Shown here in pieces: positions 24,400 through 33,219 of a stretch of 64,000 nucleotides of DNA (position 1 is its first letter; each line of letters starts with the position of its first letter). The notes under the pieces were generated by a model that worked only from the letters and a program-made list of their open reading frames with translations, was not told the origin of the DNA and ran no database searches. The DNA comes from Providencia sp. R33 (GTDB lineage Bacteria; Pseudomonadota; Gammaproteobacteria; Enterobacterales; Enterobacteriaceae), in assembly GCF_019343475.1 (NCBI RefSeq), contig NZ_CP072453.1, forward strand, positions 1,798,001-1,862,000. Reading direction: 5' to 3'. Made by a program: the position numbers and the translations under genes.

Positions 24400-26909
24400 G
24401 TATAACTGAAATCGCCAAAGCCCTGTTACCCGGGCAAAACCGCTACCAACTTGACGTGCAAGGCTACCAAGGCTTGTTGGATGTGGAGCACTTCACGGGG
24501 CATGAAGCCGTCAGCGACACCTATCGCTACGAAATCACCTTTACCAGCACCGATAAAGACCTGCAACCCGAGCAACTGCTGCGACGCTATGCTACGTTGA
24601 CCTTTAACGCCCCTGCCACCACCATGTTGGGAGTGCCAACACGCACCGTCACCAAGCGGGTACACGGCACCGTAACGGATTTTCAGCGCTTATCGGGCTC
24701 TGCGGACGAAGCGCGCTACCAACTGGTTATCGAACCGTTTTTTGCCCTGTTGCGCCACCAATTTCGCACCCACCGCTTTTTTATCAACCAATCAATACCC
24801 CAAGTGGTGGAGCAAGTCCTGCGTGACCACAACTTTAAAGGCTGGCAGTTTGAATTTACCCTGAAACAAAAATACCCCAAGCGCCTGCAAATCAACCAAA
24901 TCAACGAAAATGACAAGCAGTTTATTGAGCGTTTGCTCAGCGAAGTGGGGATTTTTTATCACTTTACCTTGCAACCTGATACCCAAACCGAGGTAATTAA
25001 CTTTACCGACAGCCAGCGCGGTTATATTTATGGCAAATCCCTGCCATTAAACAGCCCATCGGGGCTCAGTGATAACCACGCCGACAGTGTTTGGGGCTTA
25101 GCATTGCGCCACCAAGTGGTTGAAAACAGTGTTTTTACCAAAGATTACAACCCGCTGATTGCCGATGACCCACTGGTTTCCAGAGTGGTGGATAGAAGCC
25201 ACGGGGAAAATGAGACGCCGAGATACGGTGACGTCTACCACTACAAAGCACGCCACCTCACTCGCGGGGACAAATATCAGCCCGAGCCTGAAACTGCGAA
25301 CTTTTGGGCACACTTAGACCTCGAGCGCTTTCTGGCGTGCCAAACTTTACTAAACGGGAAAACCACCGCCCCCGATGTGGTGCCGTTGATGGTGCTGGAA
25401 ATCACTGATAATTCGCCGATTTCCACCCTGCCGACGGTATTTCAATCCCCCGTGTTATTAACCCGCTTGCGCTTTGCTGCCAGCCGCGCCAATGCGCTCA
25501 TCGTGGCATTTGATGCCGTGCCGTACACCGAAGCCATCTGCTGGCGCCCTGAGCTAAAACCCCGCCCGGTGATTTCAGGCACCTTAACCGCCCGTGTCAC
25601 CAGCCCGATTGAGAGCGACATCTACGCCCGCCAAAACGAAAACGGCCATTATTGGGTTAAGTTTGACGCCGACCGTGACGACAAGCCCGCGGGGTTTGAG
25701 AGCATGCCCGTGCGCCTTGCCAAGCCTTACGCGGGCAGAACTTATGGGATGCATTTTCCGTTAATTCAAGGCACCGAGGTGGCGATTGCCTTCCACGAGG
25801 GTGACCCCGACAGGCCGTATATCGCCCACGCCCTGCACGATTCCGTCCACCCCGACCACATCACGGAGCTCAACCGCACCCGTAACGTTATTCGCACCCC
25901 CGCCAATAACAAACTGCGCATGGAAGACCGCCGCGGGGAAGAGCACATTAAAGTCAGCACCGAATACGGCGGTAAAACCCAGCTCAATTTGGGGCATTTG
26001 GTTGATAGTGAAGGGAAAAAACGTGGCGATGGCTTTGAGCTGCGCACCGACAGCTGGGGCGCCATTCGGGCGGGTAAAGGGCTGTTTATCTCCACCGATA
26101 AGCAAGAGAAAGCCAGCGGTAATGTGCTGGCGATGGAAGAGGCCATTGCCCAGTTAAAACAAGCCCAACAACTTACCGAGTCATTAAAAGAAGCCGCTAA
26201 CGTTGCAAAGGCTGAGCTTGCTGATTTACAAACACAAAAAGACCTTTTATCTGAAACGCTTAACGAACTTAAGCAAGCCGCCCTGCTGATTTCATCCCCT
26301 GAGGGCATTGCACACACCTCCCCTAAGAGTATTCAAACCTCCGCAGGGGAAAATATCATCAATACCGCCCGTAATAGCGCAGATTTTAGTATTGCCAAAA
26401 AATTCACCGTTGCCGCAGGGGAAATTATTAGCCTGTTTGCCCAAAGGCTTGGGATCAAAATTTTTGCGAATCAAGGCAAAATCGCCATTGAAGCGCAGCA
26501 CGATGAAATGTCCTTAGATGCGCTAAAGGATTTAAGCATTAGCAGCCATGATGGCAAAGTGATTATTAAAGCCAAAAAAGAAATTATTTTAACCAGTGGC
26601 GGCGGTTATATTCGCATTGCAGATGGCACCGTGGAGTGTGCGGCACCCGATAAAATCATCCAGCGCAGTGCCGTCTGGCAGAAATTCGGAGGGCAAAGTA
26701 TGAATGTCGCAATGCAATCATGGGAAAGCTCTGAGTTTGCTATTAAGCCGAAAGTTGTTACTTGTTACCCTGATGACGTTTCACAAAATTCACATTCAGT
26801 TGATATGACGACCAACGAAACAACTGAACGCAAAACATCTGACACCTCGGGAAACATTCCCTCACAAGACAATTTAGGGCCTGACAACGTTTTCATTAAG
26901 CTTAAGTAA
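24396..26909 (+). CDS. vgrG: T6SS spike protein VgrG (TssI)
   Basis: 837 residues. Residues 1-390 are the gp27-like part (YQGLLDVEHFTGHEAVSD, then FSQ-type folds), about 400-490 the gp5 OB-fold (ENGHYWVKFDADRDD, GTEVAIAFHEGDPDRPYI), and about 640-790 the gp5 beta-helix/DUF2345 region. A charged helical insert of about 55 residues (near 585-640, AIAQLKQAQQLTESLKEA) precedes it. The last 60 residues are polar and low-complexity and could dock the adjacent lipase effector; no enzymatic C-terminal domain is present, so this is not an evolved VgrG. Translationally coupled to clpV. It heads the effector module. Confidence 0.96.
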   Translation: MSITEIAKALLPGQNRYQLDVQGYQGLLDVEHFTGHEAVSDTYRYEITFTSTDKDLQPEQLLRRYATLTFNAPATTMLGVPTRTVTKRVHGTVTDFQRLSGSADEARYQLVIEPFFALLRHQFRTHRFFINQSIPQVVEQVLRDHNFKGWQFEFTLKQKYPKRLQINQINENDKQFIERLLSEVGIFYHFTLQPDTQTEVINFTDSQRGYIYGKSLPLNSPSGLSDNHADSVWGLALRHQVVENSVFTKDYNPLIADDPLVSRVVDRSHGENETPRYGDVYHYKARHLTRGDKYQPEPETANFWAHLDLERFLACQTLLNGKTTAPDVVPLMVLEITDNSPISTLPTVFQSPVLLTRLRFAASRANALIVAFDAVPYTEAICWRPELKPRPVISGTLTARVTSPIESDIYARQNENGHYWVKFDADRDDKPAGFESMPVRLAKPYAGRTYGMHFPLIQGTEVAIAFHEGDPDRPYIAHALHDSVHPDHITELNRTRNVIRTPANNKLRMEDRRGEEHIKVSTEYGGKTQLNLGHLVDSEGKKRGDGFELRTDSWGAIRAGKGLFISTDKQEKASGNVLAMEEAIAQLKQAQQLTESLKEAANVAKAELADLQTQKDLLSETLNELKQAALLISSPEGIAHTSPKSIQTSAGENIINTARNSADFSIAKKFTVAAGEIISLFAQRLGIKIFANQGKIAIEAQHDEMSLDALKDLSISSHDGKVIIKAKKEIILTSGGGYIRIADGTVECAAPDKIIQRSAVWQKFGGQSMNVAMQSWESSEFAIKPKVVTCYPDDVSQNSHSVDMTTNETTERKTSDTSGNIPSQDNLGPDNVFIKLK

Positions 26910-26958
26910 ATAGCAGGTATTACCCTATTTAATGCGTGATAATTTAAAAGGAATAGAG

Positions 26959-28704
26959 ATGAATAACAATTCTGATGGCACCTCCCCTCAAGGTGAATGT
27001 CAAAATATTTCCTACCATTTACCCAAATGGACAGAAAATGGCGAAGTTATTTGGGATGATGCCACCGCACAACATAAATCCCTTAATGCTGAAGCTCACT
27101 GTATTAAACCCCCAACAAAAGTGATCCCCGTGATTTTTATTCCGGGGATAATGGGGACGAATCTTAAAGATACAAAAAATGGAGAGCCGGTTTGGCGAGC
27201 GGATATGTTTATGGGGATGGACACGCTCTACCTTACCAATTTAGATGGAAAAAAAAGGAGGGAGTTATTAAATGTTGAGTCTACTCTTGTTGATGATAGT
27301 GGCCGATATCTGCTGAATGTATCTACACCTTTTGGTGATGATGGAAAGATGTTACCTAAAAGAGAAGAACGACGTTGGGGAGAAGCGCTATTTTTAAGTT
27401 ACGGTTCTTTTCTTGAAGTATTGCAATCTTCGTTAATGGATGATTGGCAAAAAGATGTATTAAACATGGTAAAAAATGATAACGCTGAAAAAATACGAAA
27501 TTACTTTAATACTAAAGGTGTGTTAAGCCAACTCGTTGACTGCCCTATTGGTGGAACAAATGAAACTGTATTAACAAAGGAAGAGCTGGAACATTTTAAA
27601 CACTTCTTATTTTCTGTTCATGTCTTTGGCTATAACTGGCTTGAAGATAATGCGATTTCCGCTAAAAATCTGGCAATCTATGTTGATGAGGTTTTAGGTA
27701 CTTATAGAAAGGAACATGGATATGGTTTAGCCATAGAAAAAGTCATTATTTTGACCCATTCAATGGGGGGACTCATTGCACGTTATGCCATGAACCCACC
27801 AGAGGGTTCATTTCAAGGGTGCCAAGATAAAGTATTAGGTGTTGTACATGGTGTTATTCCAGACTTAGGCTCACCTGCCGCCTACAGAAGAATGAAGGTT
27901 GGAGCTGCGCAGGAGGGTATCGCGGGTGCAGTCTTAGGTTCTACTGCGAAAGAACTGATGTCTGTCCTTGCATTTGCCCCCGCCCCTCTACAACTTCTTC
28001 CTTACCCTAAATATAAAGCATCATGGTTAACCATTGAAGATGAAGGTAGTTATCCCACAAAAGACAATTTAACCACCGGAAAATTTAACCCTTTTGATGA
28101 AATTTATTTACGTGAAGATGTGTGGTGGAGATTATATGAGCCAGATATTCTTGATAAAGATCCATTATTAATAAATAACAACTGGCTTATTTATAATGAC
28201 ATTATAGAAGACTCAGTTAAAAGCTTTATGGAGCATCAAGAGAAAGGAAAATATCATCCAAATACTTATATTTTTTACGGTACAGAAATTGCGTCAGACA
28301 ATTTCCTTACATGGAAAAAAGAAGTTGAGGGGAAATCTTATATGAACCCGTACTCTGGCCGCCCCTATTTTCCAGAACCAAAGGAAAATAATCGCTATGT
28401 GGTACGTTATGGTGAAATAGATTCAAATAATGCATTAACCATGGGGGCTGAAAGTGGTCTGTCATATAAGCAATTTATTTTGGAGTCATCTAAAGGGTCT
28501 GGCGATGGCACTGTGCCAATAGAATCCTTAGCTAATATAACAAAAAGTGCTTGTGTAAAAAGTAGTTTTGCCACTGATGTGGATCATCAAAATGCCTATG
28601 CCGTAGATAACCTTGATGATATTAAAAATCGATATGCTATCCAGTTTACATTAAGAGCTATCGTAAAGATGGTACAAGAGGTAGATATCCGTGCAGCTAA
28701 CTAA
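26959..28704 (+). CDS. T6SS lipase effector (Tle-type, LCAT-like alpha/beta hydrolase)
   Basis: About 581 residues. An alpha/beta-hydrolase start, VIPVIFIPGIMGTNL (about 54-68), gives the oxyanion loop; the nucleophile elbow ILTHSMGGL has Ser268 with Thr in place of the first Gly of GxSxG; GDGTVP supplies a likely catalytic Asp and VDHQNAY the likely His. The pattern is that of LCAT-like phospholipases. Position directly after vgrG and before Tli4-type immunity genes marks it as a T6SS phospholipase effector attacking target membranes from the periplasm. AAAAGGAA supports the ATG at 26959, nine codons inside the longest frame. No N-terminal signal peptide, as expected. Its last 14 bases overlap the first immunity gene. 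Assignment to a numbered Tle family is not certain. Confidence 0.88.
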   Translation: MNNNSDGTSPQGECQNISYHLPKWTENGEVIWDDATAQHKSLNAEAHCIKPPTKVIPVIFIPGIMGTNLKDTKNGEPVWRADMFMGMDTLYLTNLDGKKRRELLNVESTLVDDSGRYLLNVSTPFGDDGKMLPKREERRWGEALFLSYGSFLEVLQSSLMDDWQKDVLNMVKNDNAEKIRNYFNTKGVLSQLVDCPIGGTNETVLTKEELEHFKHFLFSVHVFGYNWLEDNAISAKNLAIYVDEVLGTYRKEHGYGLAIEKVIILTHSMGGLIARYAMNPPEGSFQGCQDKVLGVVHGVIPDLGSPAAYRRMKVGAAQEGIAGAVLGSTAKELMSVLAFAPAPLQLLPYPKYKASWLTIEDEGSYPTKDNLTTGKFNPFDEIYLREDVWWRLYEPDILDKDPLLINNNWLIYNDIIEDSVKSFMEHQEKGKYHPNTYIFYGTEIASDNFLTWKKEVEGKSYMNPYSGRPYFPEPKENNRYVVRYGEIDSNNALTMGAESGLSYKQFILESSKGSGDGTVPIESLANITKSACVKSSFATDVDHQNAYAVDNLDDIKNRYAIQFTLRAIVKMVQEVDIRAAN

Positions 28705-29809
28705 AAAAAACCTCTATTGGGGTGCAATAACACTTACCGTAATAATGATACTGGTGGGGCTTATTCTTTTTACAGAACAGCAAGCCCGCATTCAACTGAC
28801 TGACAAGGAAAAAGTGGTGATAGAAAATTTATTTGAAAAAACCAAACCCCAATGTATTGGCCGTTATGTTATTGATGTTCCTGATTCATTCAATAATCGA
28901 CTACATGACAGTGTGTATATTGGTGATTTTAAAATTGAAAGTCAGTTTATTTATCCCCCAGCATTTCGACAACGTATTGCGTTGCGTGAAACAGAATTAC
29001 GGGAATGGAAAACCAGCGCTGAAAATGCCCCTATGCTGAAACAAGTTATTCAGTTACCTAATGGCAAAGGGGTTATTTTTGATAGAAACAAACCAACATC
29101 AGATGATGCATATCGAATGTTAGAGGCTCATGTTTATGTTAATCATATCGCTTTTATCATTACTACAAATATCAGAGATTTTTCTGATAAAAAATATGAA
29201 AAAAAGAAATTAGCTTTTTTATCTAGAGGATTCACTGAGATTCAGTCAAATGAAAAACCATCTAAGCTAATCGCTATGCATTCATTAATTTCGCGGTTAA
29301 GTGGCCGTTTAGATCACGAAATTCCGATGGAAAAAGGCGTTTGCATTCCAAATGGTTTTATTTTAGATGACAATGAAAAAACTAAGCAGCAAGTTTCTTT
29401 TGTTTACGATACAGGTGAATTTATTTTCTCGGTTGAATCGGATAACCGCTTTGCAGGCTCTGATGATACCTTACTTAGTCGAAGTACTGAAATAAATGCA
29501 GCCATACGCCAACAAAACAGAGAAACAATTAAAAAAGGAAATTTATCCCCCAGTGATATTCCATCACAACAATGGCTGGTAAAAGGCGAACAAGACGTTT
29601 ACTCAAAATCAGAAAACAAAAGGATCACTAATTTACCGTATTATTTCTTTACGTTTTATTCTAATGAAGCAACGGGTTCTTTGATTATCCCTAAATTACA
29701 TATTCTTATGAATAACAGAAATAAATTCACCTCATATAGTGAAGCACAAATGGTTGAAATTTGGGATCGTATTGTTGGGTCTCTGCGTTATAAACCCAAT
29801 GCATTTTAA
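28691..29809 (+). CDS. Tli4-family T6SS immunity protein, copy 1
   Basis: 372 residues: a short cytoplasmic start, one membrane segment (about 8-28, LYWGAITLTVIMILVGLIL), then a periplasmic domain with KPQCIGRYVIDVPDSF, LSGRLDHEIP with GVCIPNGFI, and the invariant end EIWDRIVGSLRYKPNAF. This is the two-part Tli4 N/C architecture of lipase immunity proteins. Membrane anchoring with the domain outside fits protection against a phospholipase delivered to the periplasm. It begins with GTG inside the last codons of the effector gene (14-base overlap), preceded by AGAGG, so effector and immunity are coupled. Two paralogs follow. Confidence 0.9.
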   Translation: MQLTKKNLYWGAITLTVIMILVGLILFTEQQARIQLTDKEKVVIENLFEKTKPQCIGRYVIDVPDSFNNRLHDSVYIGDFKIESQFIYPPAFRQRIALRETELREWKTSAENAPMLKQVIQLPNGKGVIFDRNKPTSDDAYRMLEAHVYVNHIAFIITTNIRDFSDKKYEKKKLAFLSRGFTEIQSNEKPSKLIAMHSLISRLSGRLDHEIPMEKGVCIPNGFILDDNEKTKQQVSFVYDTGEFIFSVESDNRFAGSDDTLLSRSTEINAAIRQQNRETIKKGNLSPSDIPSQQWLVKGEQDVYSKSENKRITNLPYYFFTFYSNEATGSLIIPKLHILMNNRNKFTSYSEAQMVEIWDRIVGSLRYKPNAF

Positions 29810-29980
29810 TCCATGCAAAGGTGATAATTAGGTGGTTGTTAGTCAGTTAGTTACACAACCGCCACCTATTATTGGTTATTCAATACGTGGTTACTTTAAA
29901 TAATAATATATGCAACACCATGAATGCATTAAACACCCTATTTCCGTCAGTCAGTAAAATAATGTTAGAGGTTAATATCC
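29810..29980 (+). repeat. Duplicated intergenic unit (first copy; second at 31094-31264)
   Basis: This 171-base spacer is nearly identical to 31094-31264, differing at only a few positions. Both end with AGAGGTTAATATCCGTG, a slightly changed copy of the effector gene's last codons (GAGGTAGATATCCGTG), which here serve as the ribosome-binding site and GTG start of the next immunity gene. An inverted repeat (AGGTGGTTGT with ACAACCGCCACCT) in each copy may form a hairpin. The spacer shows that whole immunity genes were tandemly duplicated. Confidence 0.85.
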
Positions 29981-31093
29981 GTGCGGTTAACTAAAACACA
30001 AAAAATGGCAATCGGGTTGATTGCGATAATTATTGTGGCGTTTTTTTGGTTAACTCGTGAGAGTTTACCCACTCCATTAACTGATAAGGATAAAATTGTG
30101 ATCGACTTATTATTTGAAAACGCAAAACCACAATGTATTGGACGCTATGTGATAGATGTTCCTGAATCATTTAACAATAAGCTTAAAAACAAGACCTTTA
30201 TTGGTGATTTTAAAATTGAAAGTCAGTTTATTTATCCGCCAGCATTTAGGCAACGAATTGAATTACGGGAAAAAGAATTAAGAGAATGGGAACCAAGTGA
30301 AGAAAATGCCCCTGCACTTAAAAACATCATTCAATTGCCAAACGGTAAAGGCGTTATTTTTGATAGGAATCAATCTGGATCTATCGATGCTTATCGTACA
30401 TTAGAAGCACACATATATATAAATCACATTGCCTTTATCATTGAAACTGATATTTTGGATTTATCTGCTCCTAAATACGCAGATGAAAAAAAATCATATA
30501 TAGAAGTTTCAGGATTTAGCGAAATAGAAACAAATACTCGGCCAATAAAACTCTCTGCTATGCTATCTCTTACTTCACGGCTGAGCGGGCGATTAGATCA
30601 TGAAATCCCAAAAGGGAAAGGCGTCTGTATCCCCAATGGATTTATACTTGATGATGAAAATCAACCTAACGAAAGATTATATTTTTTATATGAAAATAAT
30701 GATTTTGGCTTATCCGCCATTATGGAAGACCATGTAACAGCGGCTGATGATACCCTATTAAGTCGGTCATCAGAGATAAAAAAATCAATGATATTAAATA
30801 ATATGCACACCTTTAAAAAAGGGGAGTTAAAGCCTAATGATGTTCCAGTTCAAGAATGGTTAATGGCAGGCCGGCAAGACGTTTATAATGAAAAAGAAAA
30901 TAAAGTAGAGTCAGGTTTTTCCTACTATTATTTTCTGTTAAAAGCGAACCAAGGTACCTCTTCATTTTCCAAACCCTTTTTAAGCATCACCTTATTTAAC
31001 GACAATAAAAAAACGACTTACAATGATGCTCAAATGGTTGAAATTTGGGATCGCATTGTCGGGTCTCTGCGCTATAAACCCAATGCATTTTAA
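29981..31093 (+). CDS. Tli4-family immunity protein, copy 2
   Basis: 370 residues with the same layout as copy 1: one membrane segment (about 10-24), IDVPESF and GDFKIESQFIYPPAF blocks, LSGRLDHEIP with GVCIPNGFI, and the shared end MVEIWDRIVGSLRYKPNAF. The N-terminal anchor (MAIGLIAIIIVAFFWL) and the middle differ considerably from copies 1 and 3, so it is the most diverged of the three. GTG start within the duplicated spacer. It probably neutralises a related but different lipase, acting as an orphan immunity gene. Confidence 0.88.
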   Translation: MRLTKTQKMAIGLIAIIIVAFFWLTRESLPTPLTDKDKIVIDLLFENAKPQCIGRYVIDVPESFNNKLKNKTFIGDFKIESQFIYPPAFRQRIELREKELREWEPSEENAPALKNIIQLPNGKGVIFDRNQSGSIDAYRTLEAHIYINHIAFIIETDILDLSAPKYADEKKSYIEVSGFSEIETNTRPIKLSAMLSLTSRLSGRLDHEIPKGKGVCIPNGFILDDENQPNERLYFLYENNDFGLSAIMEDHVTAADDTLLSRSSEIKKSMILNNMHTFKKGELKPNDVPVQEWLMAGRQDVYNEKENKVESGFSYYYFLLKANQGTSSFSKPFLSITLFNDNKKTTYNDAQMVEIWDRIVGSLRYKPNAF

Positions 31094-31264
31094 TCCATGC
31101 AAAGGCGATAATTAGGTGGTTGTTAGTCAGTCAGTTACACAACCGCCACCTATTATTGGTTATTCAATACGTGGTTACTTTAAATAATAATAAATGCAAC
31201 ACCATGAATGCATTAAACACCCTATTTCCATCAGTCTGTCAAATAATGTTAGAGGTTAATATCC
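31094..31264 (+). repeat. Duplicated intergenic unit (second copy)
   Basis: Near-identical to 29810-29980 and carries the GTG start context of the third immunity gene. The two spacers bracket copy 2, as expected for tandem duplication by unequal crossing-over. Confidence 0.85.
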
Positions 31265-32362
31265 GTGCAGCTAACTAAAAAAAACCTCTATTGGGGTGCA
31301 ATAACACTTACCGTAATAATGATACTGGTGGGGCTTATTCTTTTTACAGAACAGCAAGCCCGCATTCAACTGACTGACAAGGAAAAAGTGGTGATAGAAA
31401 ATTTATTTGAAAAAACCAAACCCCAATGTATTGGGCGTTATGTTATTGATGTTCCTGATTCATTCAGTAATCGACTACATGACAGTGTGTATATTAGTGA
31501 TTTTAAAATTGAAAGTCAGTTTATTTATCCGCCGGCATTTAAGCAACGGATTGAGTTACGCGAAGAAGCACTCAGAAACCAAAAATCGAGTAAAGAAAAC
31601 TCGCCAGCACTTAAAGAAATAATTCAATTACCTGATGGTAAAGGCGTTATTTTCGATAGAAATATATCAGGAAAAGATGATCTTAGCCGTATACTTGAGG
31701 CTCATGTGTATACTGGCCATATCACTTTTATTATTACAGTTGATATATTAGATTTATCAAACCACAAATATTCTGCTCGAAAAAAAACGTATGAAAAAGC
31801 TGGATTTTCTGATTTTGACATGAATGAAAAACCGTATAAATTAGCGGCCATGCGATCATTGATTTCACGTTTAAATGGGCGTTTGAATCATGAAATTCCG
31901 ACTGAAAAAGGAGTCTGTATCCCTAATGGTTTTATTCTCGATAACGGAGAAAAACATTCAGAAAAGGTCGGGTTTGCTTATAATATCTCAGATTTTATTA
32001 TTGGCTTACAGTCAGATAATACTATAGTTGGTTCAGATGACACACTTTTCAATCGAAGTAGTGCGATAAATGAGTCACTTAATTACACTTATTTTAAATC
32101 TCTTCAGAAACAAAAATTATCGCCGAATGGTATTCCTGCAGAAACGTGGTTATTTGGCGGCGAACAAAATTATGATGGCGTGAAAATGAAAGTATATAAG
32201 TTTGATTTTTATGCAAACGAAGCTACGTCGGCATATCAGAGACCATGGTTAAATATTGTATTAAATAGTGAATATCGACAAACAAGCTACAGCGAAGCAC
32301 AAATGGTTGAAATTTGGGATCGTATTATTGAGTCGCTGCGTTATAAACCCAATGCATTTTAG
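31265..32362 (+). CDS. Tli4-family immunity protein, copy 3
   Basis: 365 residues with the Tli4 layout. The first 170 bases are identical to the first 170 bases of copy 1 (28691-28860), and identity falls off steeply afterwards, while the C-terminal motif EIWDRIIESLRYKPNAF is shared. That mosaic indicates recent gene conversion or recombination of the 5' end between copies 1 and 3. The membrane anchor and the KPQCIGRYVIDVPDSF block are therefore those of copy 1, but the toxin-facing part is distinct. GTG start. Probably an orphan immunity protein broadening resistance to kin lipases. Confidence 0.88.
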   Translation: MQLTKKNLYWGAITLTVIMILVGLILFTEQQARIQLTDKEKVVIENLFEKTKPQCIGRYVIDVPDSFSNRLHDSVYISDFKIESQFIYPPAFKQRIELREEALRNQKSSKENSPALKEIIQLPDGKGVIFDRNISGKDDLSRILEAHVYTGHITFIITVDILDLSNHKYSARKKTYEKAGFSDFDMNEKPYKLAAMRSLISRLNGRLNHEIPTEKGVCIPNGFILDNGEKHSEKVGFAYNISDFIIGLQSDNTIVGSDDTLFNRSSAINESLNYTYFKSLQKQKLSPNGIPAETWLFGGEQNYDGVKMKVYKFDFYANEATSAYQRPWLNIVLNSEYRQTSYSEAQMVEIWDRIIESLRYKPNAF

Positions 32363-32556
32363 TCTTTACCACATAATAATTAGACCGTTATCACCCAAGC
32401 AATCATACTGCAACTCACTAATATATTATATCGGCCATTTTAATAATATAATTTTTATATTACATAATTTAAATCGCTAACCCCTGCTCTGCTTTATGGC
32501 TAGAGCAACAATTAGAACCACCTTAATTATTTCTTAGTTTATTTCAAGGAACTATT

Positions 32557-32853
32557 ATGCACAATTATTTAAAGTTATTTACACTGTCCTCTTTAGTTAT
32601 CAGCATTGCCGCCATTTCAGGTTGTGCGACAAAAACAGCGACCACCGAGCGAAATAAAAACATTACGATAGCAAGCCCTTTTGGCGACTCTAATGAAGGA
32701 CAATGCTATAAAATCACTGCGGAAGGTAAAGATTATTATGGCCGTTTAGATAAAGACGGGCACCCTTTAGTCATACCTGAAATTGCTGATAAAGATATTT
32801 CTATTCGCTTATCTTTATTAACAGATAATGATTGTAAAGAACAAGGGCTTTAA
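32557..32853 (+). CDS. Small lipoprotein in the T6SS effector module
   Basis: 98 residues: signal peptide with lipobox AISGC (lipidated Cys at 22), then a short domain with two further Cys (QCYKIT near 50 and DNDCKEQ near the end) that may be disulfide-bonded. Ala follows the lipidated Cys, so outer-membrane sorting is plausible. Its place between immunity genes and the PAAR gene suggests a role in the same module, perhaps an additional immunity protein, but no family is recognised. TTTCAAGGAACTATT upstream supplies the ribosome-binding site. Confidence 0.7.
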   Translation: MHNYLKLFTLSSLVISIAAISGCATKTATTERNKNITIASPFGDSNEGQCYKITAEGKDYYGRLDKDGHPLVIPEIADKDISIRLSLLTDNDCKEQGL

Positions 32854-32940
32854 AATTATCTGATGACTATTTTAATGCTTATAGAATAGTCATTAATTTA
32901 TATTTATTAATCATAACTATTTAATTTAAGTTGGTTTACT

Positions 32941-33198
32941 ATGAAAGGAATGGTCTGTCTTGGTGATAGAAACACACATGGTGGCTACGTTATTTCTGCT
33001 TCATCAACCCTATTTATTAACGGCAAACAAGTTGCATTGGTTGGTGACTTAATATCATGCTCAAAGCACGGTAATAATACCATTATACAAGGGTCTGATT
33101 CTGCGTTTGAAAATAATATCGCAATTGTTGTTGACCAGTGCCTTTGTGCCTGTGGTTGCCATGTTATCAGTTCAGAGCCCACTGCCAATATTGTCTAA
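32941..33198 (+). CDS. PAAR-domain spike-tip protein
   Basis: 85 residues, a single PAAR domain with no effector extension: VCLGDRNTHGGYVI, NGKQVALVGDLISCSKHG and a closing VDQCLCACGC. The conserved His and Cys residues match the zinc site at the tip of the PAAR cone. PAAR sharpens the VgrG trimer and can carry effectors. Being free-standing, it could sit on the VgrG encoded 6 kb upstream together with the lipase. It is 22 bases before the membrane-protein gene. Confidence 0.9.
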   Translation: MKGMVCLGDRNTHGGYVISASSTLFINGKQVALVGDLISCSKHGNNTIIQGSDSAFENNIAIVVDQCLCACGCHVISSEPTANIV

Positions 33199-33219
33199 CT
33201 TATCAAAGGTTATTACGCT

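Noticed and set aside
24396..26909. Evolved VgrG with an enzymatic C-terminal domain
   Set aside because: The sequence after the beta-helix region is only about 60 polar residues without a catalytic pattern.
29810..31264. CRISPR array or insertion sequence at the spacer repeats
   Set aside because: Only two copies occur, 171 bases each, bracketing a coding gene; they are explained by tandem gene duplication. No CRISPR array was seen anywhere in the window.
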